Shown one piece after another: positions 51,262 through 54,278 of a stretch of DNA of 54,278 nt; positions within the stretch are counted from its first letter, which is position 1, and every line of letters starts with the position of its first letter. Under the pieces are notes generated by a model. The model had not been told where the DNA came from and ran no database searches. It saw nothing but the letters and a program-made list of their open reading frames with translations. The stretch is from Terriglobales bacterium (GTDB lineage: Bacteria; Acidobacteriota; Terriglobia; Terriglobales; Acidobacteriaceae), in contig DATMXP010000050.1 in NCBI GenBank assembly GCA_035561515.1, positions 1 through 54,278 on the forward strand, read 5' to 3'. The position numbers and the translations under genes were made by a program.

Positions 51262-51852
51262 TTACCGGAACCACGCAAATCCCACGAACAGCATGTGCGA
51301 ATCCAGCCCCGGATTTCGCACTCCACGATTTGCATTCGAGAAGTGGTGATACTTATACCCGAATACAACCGCCTCCCTGCTCGCAACTCGAATCTCCGTC
51401 CCTGCTGCCAGCTCAACCGTGAAGTTGAACTGCGTCGTGTCATCAAACAGTACCCGCCGTTGGAAGTAGAGAAACCCGCCCGTGTTCGAGAGAAACGGCG
51501 AGACGCGTTTCGTCGGACGAAACCGCACGTGCAGCCCAATCGGACTCGCGCCAGCCGCGTAAACCCACTCCCTTTGGTAGTTGCCCAGATCGTCATTCAG
51601 CAGTGCAACCGGCACCACCGCCGCCTGGTAACGCAATTCCATGCCTTTGATAGTTGCGAATCGGCGCGCATATCGAACCTCCGCGAAGAAGAGTTCACGG
51701 TTCTGCGCCCATCCGAAGACGTGCCCATTGCTGAACGACCGGTTCAGCCACACCGAGACCTCATGCTTCCCCGGCAATTCATCCTGTGCCGCACCCAACG
51801 TAGCCACCACAAGCAAGCCGGCGAGAATGCAAAGGCGAACCGCAATCTTCAT
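51262..51852 (-). CDS. PagL-like lipid A deacylase (acyloxyacyl hydrolase family)
   Basis: A 196-residue outer-membrane barrel with signal peptide (about 1-22, ending GAAQ). The C-terminal KYHHFSNANRGVRNPGLDSHMLFVGF region is the PagL family signature. His170 and Ser172 fit the catalytic pair; the acidic member appears to be Asp184 rather than the usual Glu, 12 residues after Ser. Its start overlaps the upstream gene stop by 4 nt (ATGA), so the two are translated together. Confidence 0.8.
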   Translation of the reverse strand: MKIAVRLCILAGLLVVATLGAAQDELPGKHEVSVWLNRSFSNGHVFGWAQNRELFFAEVRYARRFATIKGMELRYQAAVVPVALLNDDLGNYQREWVYAAGASPIGLHVRFRPTKRVSPFLSNTGGFLYFQRRVLFDDTTQFNFTVELAAGTEIRVASREAVVFGYKYHHFSNANRGVRNPGLDSHMLFVGFAWFR

Positions 51853-52697
51853 GGCTCACCTACAGCCGACTCCAACTGCACCAGCATCCCCGGACGCGTC
51901 TCATAATCGCGATACCACGGCGCCTTCCACCGCACCAGGTTGGCCGCGCCGCGTGTCGGCGTCAGTATGGAAACACCCAGCAGCCACAGCCGATTCTTGC
52001 TCACCCGTCGCAATCGCGAGCTAACGTATTTATCCAGGGCATCTTCGCCCACCATCCAAACGGTTCCGGCAACCGGCGTCATCACGAAGTCCACCATCCC
52101 CGTCCCGTTTGTCATGCCCTTGCTTTCGTTCGAGTAATAAGGAAAGCCGCCAATGTTCTGAATCGAGGCTTCACTCAGCGGCCCGATCTCCCACTGCGTG
52201 CTCCACGCGGCGGCCCATGCCATCGCCCTCAAACGACTCTTCCAGTATCGTCGCGAGTTTTCCAGTGGCACGTCCTTATACTTCGGATCGTTCTGCACCT
52301 GGATCCATCCATACACCGCGCCGATCATCGGATGCGCAATGTAGTTGTCCAGAAACGGATCGTTATCGTTCCACACCGTCCAGCGGACATTCTCCACCGC
52401 GTGAAACCACCGCCCGAAGAAGTCGGGTTTCTGAATCGTCTGGCGTGCCCACTTGTCCATGCCCAGGTTAGCCGCGTGTTGAACGCCAAGCACCAGCAGC
52501 GTCTCCCCAGTAGCATGTCCCCACCGGAATCCTTGCTTCTTCGGCGGAGACGCAATCGCTGCCTCCGGAATCGCATTGGCTTTGGAAGATGTTGCTGCCC
52601 TGGCTTTGAGTGGCTGATGAGTGGAATAACTGGGCGCGTTCGGCAGGTCTTGCGCAAGCAAGCCAATCGGCAGGATCAAAAGTACCCATTTGTACAT
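51849..52697 (-). CDS. Exported envelope protein, possibly DUF3943-like
   Basis: A 282-residue protein. The signal peptide (about 1-16, ending LAQ) is followed by a low-complexity Ala/Pro/Lys region, then a conserved body with WHAVENVRWTVWNDND-like and NYIAHPMIGAVYGWI segments (about 90-135), WSTQWEIGPLSEASIQNIGG and a GTGMVDFVMTPVAGTVW stretch. The HP and W-E patterns are reminiscent of DUF3943. ATG at 52697 is chosen because it directly opens the signal peptide; the frame extends upstream to 52832 without support. Coupled to the PagL-like gene, it may act in lipid A or envelope remodelling. Confidence 0.65.
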   Translation of the reverse strand: MYKWVLLILPIGLLAQDLPNAPSYSTHQPLKARAATSSKANAIPEAAIASPPKKQGFRWGHATGETLLVLGVQHAANLGMDKWARQTIQKPDFFGRWFHAVENVRWTVWNDNDPFLDNYIAHPMIGAVYGWIQVQNDPKYKDVPLENSRRYWKSRLRAMAWAAAWSTQWEIGPLSEASIQNIGGFPYYSNESKGMTNGTGMVDFVMTPVAGTVWMVGEDALDKYVSSRLRRVSKNRLWLLGVSILTPTRGAANLVRWKAPWYRDYETRPGMLVQLESAVGEP

Positions 52698-53109
52698 TCT
52701 GGCCCACGCGGTTGGGGACGACCGCACCTGTGAGATGCGGAACCCAGAAAGCAGTGCCGCCTCAAGAAGCACTGATGAGTGTCCGCCGTCGGCGCGAAGT
52801 GAAACTAGGCAGTTGGCCCGGGTTCTATTCATCTACCAACAGGCATCGGGTGCCTCGGGTTCGCCCTGCTGTTGGGCTAACCCGGGCATCACAGACGTTC
52901 GCACCCGTCAGGGGTTACGTTTTCTGTATACCCAGCCCGGTCCAAGCCAGCGTCGACCGGATGACGCACGATTCCCTCTTCTTCTTCGTTCCGAATTGGG
53001 AAAGAACTAAGGCATATTGCAGACCGACTGGCTTCCCTCGAATAACTTCAGTGTTACCATCCGATGCATCGGAGCAGCTTCGCTGGCCGATATGCGTGAT
53101 GAGGATTTG
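52698..53109. other. 412-nt gene-free interval with an inverted repeat
   Basis: No gene was seen. It contains an imperfect hairpin GGGTTCGCCC / GGGCTAACCC (52857-52883). It should hold divergent promoters for the envelope gene (minus) and the secreted-protein gene (plus). Confidence 0.35.
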
Positions 53110-53757
53110 ATGAGAAGACTCGCCCTCACACTACTTGTGATTCTTCTGTCCATTGCTACTCCCGCATCTTCACAGAGTAGAAACCTGCGCGAAGAAGTGA
53201 GGCAGAAGGGTTACGCCAAACACGGCCGCTGGCTGGATCTCCCGTTGCACGAACCGCACACGCTCGCCCAATTGATTAAAGGCAGCACTTTGATCGTCCG
53301 CGGTGAGGTAGTCAATGAAACGACGCGGCTTTCGACGGACGAATCTGAAGTGATGACTGACTTTACGGTGTCCATTGCCGAGGTTCTCAAAGATCCTCAG
53401 CACCTCGTAAAAGTCGGAGACAAGGTTGTCATCAGCAAGTATGGCGGGAACATGTTGTTGGAAGGCAAACCAGTTGTGTATGAGACCACCGACTTTCCGC
53501 CCATACCTTGGCATAAGTTATGCGTGTTTTTCGTCGTTCGTTCCCCTGTACCCAACGACTTTTGGGAATATATTTTCCGCCTCGATGGCTTCGGCGTCTG
53601 GCGTTTCGCTTTGGGAAAGATGGAATGCGAAACCAGACGCAAGAAAGAAACCGAATACACCGGTTCGTTTTGCGGAAAACCCGAAGATGAGGTGGTCTCG
53701 GAACTGAAGGCAAAGATCGCCGCCGAAGACGGGCGGGAGGCCGACCCTTTGCGTTAG
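53110..53757 (+). CDS. Secreted hypothetical protein
   Basis: A 215-residue protein beginning MRRLALTLLVILLSIATPASSQ, a clear signal peptide. The body includes LIKGSTLIVRGEVVNETTRL, DFTVSIAEVLKDP and VGDKVVISKYGGNMLLEGK, a beta-rich pattern resembling small OB-like or DUF domains of exported acidobacterial proteins. The ATG at 53110 with GAGG upstream is better than 53092 or 53017. Function unknown. Confidence 0.7.
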   Translation: MRRLALTLLVILLSIATPASSQSRNLREEVRQKGYAKHGRWLDLPLHEPHTLAQLIKGSTLIVRGEVVNETTRLSTDESEVMTDFTVSIAEVLKDPQHLVKVGDKVVISKYGGNMLLEGKPVVYETTDFPPIPWHKLCVFFVVRSPVPNDFWEYIFRLDGFGVWRFALGKMECETRRKKETEYTGSFCGKPEDEVVSELKAKIAAEDGREADPLR

Positions 53758-54278
53758 GCGTGTCCGGATGCCCAGCCCTTTCGGCGTTCTGGTGCCCCAT
53801 ATCTGGGCTGGTGGCCCACCTAACGCACTAGCTATATCGGCTGGTAGCCCACGTACCGGACCACTTATACGGCTTCCGTGCCCATCTCCACGTCTCGCAT
53901 CTTGGGACATTAAGGTGGAGTCCACTGCACTCCGATCCCGGAGGGACTTAGACGCCTACCCGGCGACACCAATGACCGAACTACCATCAGCATTCACACC
54001 GAGTTCTTCCCCATTCAACTCTCTGTGTCTCTGCGTCTCTGTGGTCATCTTTTTGTTCCATTTCGGCACAACCCGCTCCAAACGATGTCAAGGGGGTCAC
54101 CGCGCCCTTTTCCCCGCAAAGTCCTGAAAACACTCACAAAATAAATTTCCAAACCTTGGCATGATGCCCCCACCCAAATTGCTATCCTGAAAATGTAGGT
54201 GGTGAAGACGCTTTTCCGTCTCACCACCTTTCGCATTTGTTTGGCCTATTTGTTTTGTCGACGACCAACTAGGTGCTA
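53758..54278. other. 521-nt gene-free tail with repeats
   Basis: No gene was seen. Two near-identical copies of a GGCTGGTxGCCCAC motif lie at 53805-53819 and 53839-53852. A tandem CTCTGTGTCTCTGCGTCTCTGTGGT-like tract lies at about 54019-54048, and a strong hairpin at 54197-54230. Confidence 0.4.
54197..54232. terminator. Hairpin near the window end
   Basis: AGGTGGTGAAGACG (54197-54210) pairs with CGTCT-CACCACCT (54217-54229), with one bulged A and a 6-nt loop, followed by TTTCGC. It may be a terminator of a neighbouring unit or an RNA regulatory element. Confidence 0.5.

Noticed and set aside
1..54278. CRISPR array or cas genes
   Set aside because: No regularly spaced repeats and no cas-like products were seen.
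1..54278. rRNA genes, transposases or insertion sequences
   Set aside because: No rRNA-like stretches, DDE transposase motifs or terminal inverted repeats around an ORF were found.

Overview
The window looks like a chromosome segment from a soil-type Acidobacteriota (Terriglobia or Koribacter-like). This is inferred from the gene mix: multihaem and di-haem cytochromes, secreted proteases, hybrid kinases, small GTPases, Ku/LigD, and small secreted proteins of unknown function. I could not compute composition or run searches.

Left chromosomal part (1-26300). A three-repeat membrane protein is followed by the tmRNA gene (minus strand), a zinc alcohol dehydrogenase, a secreted metzincin-type protease, a di-haem cytochrome c peroxidase, a URO-D-type methyltransferase, tRNA-Arg(CCT) and a secreted beta-helix protein. 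At 10087-17614 lies a dense signalling cluster. A REC-HATPase regulator (minus) is divergent from a tight plus-strand run: coiled-coil protein, membrane-anchored OmpA-domain protein, Ras/Rab-like small GTPase, hybrid kinase with HPt, metallo-beta-lactamase-fold/REC fusion, and a small secreted protein. Four of its junctions overlap or nearly touch, so it is probably one operon and one pathway. A homocysteine-methyltransferase-family gene, a secreted subtilase and then the minus-strand operon iorA-iorB-ptb-buk-folD follow. The ior-ptb-buk part can be read as 2-oxoacid oxidation to acyl-CoA, then acyl-phosphate, then ATP.

Integrated element (26358-45978, about 19.6 kb). The 3' part of tRNA-Gln(CTG), 45 nt from the anticodon loop onward, is perfectly repeated at 45934-45978. 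The intact tRNA copy is beside a large serine recombinase, whose reading frame runs through the attachment core and antisense through the tRNA. The element carries a truncated second resolvase, a small partner ORF, an RHH regulator, a two-gene unknown module, regulators, an oxidoreductase and a long plus-strand run of envelope and osmotic-stress-type genes: DUF2231, GlsB/YeaQ, YidB-like, AqpZ, MscL with zinc ribbon, DUF481, YegP, BON/LysM, RsbW-like, crystallin/DUF3011, SYLF, a helix-hairpin-helix/tetrahaem cytochrome fusion and MgtC/DUF4010. No conjugation, replication or phage structural genes were seen.

Right chromosomal part (45979-54278). An unknown 267-residue gene lies between tRNA-like relics. 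It is followed by a Met/His-rich secreted protein, the non-homologous end-joining pair ku and ligD (divergent, with a small Cys-rich gene coupled to ku), a PagL-like lipid A deacylase with a coupled envelope protein, a secreted unknown protein and a gene-free repeat-bearing tail.
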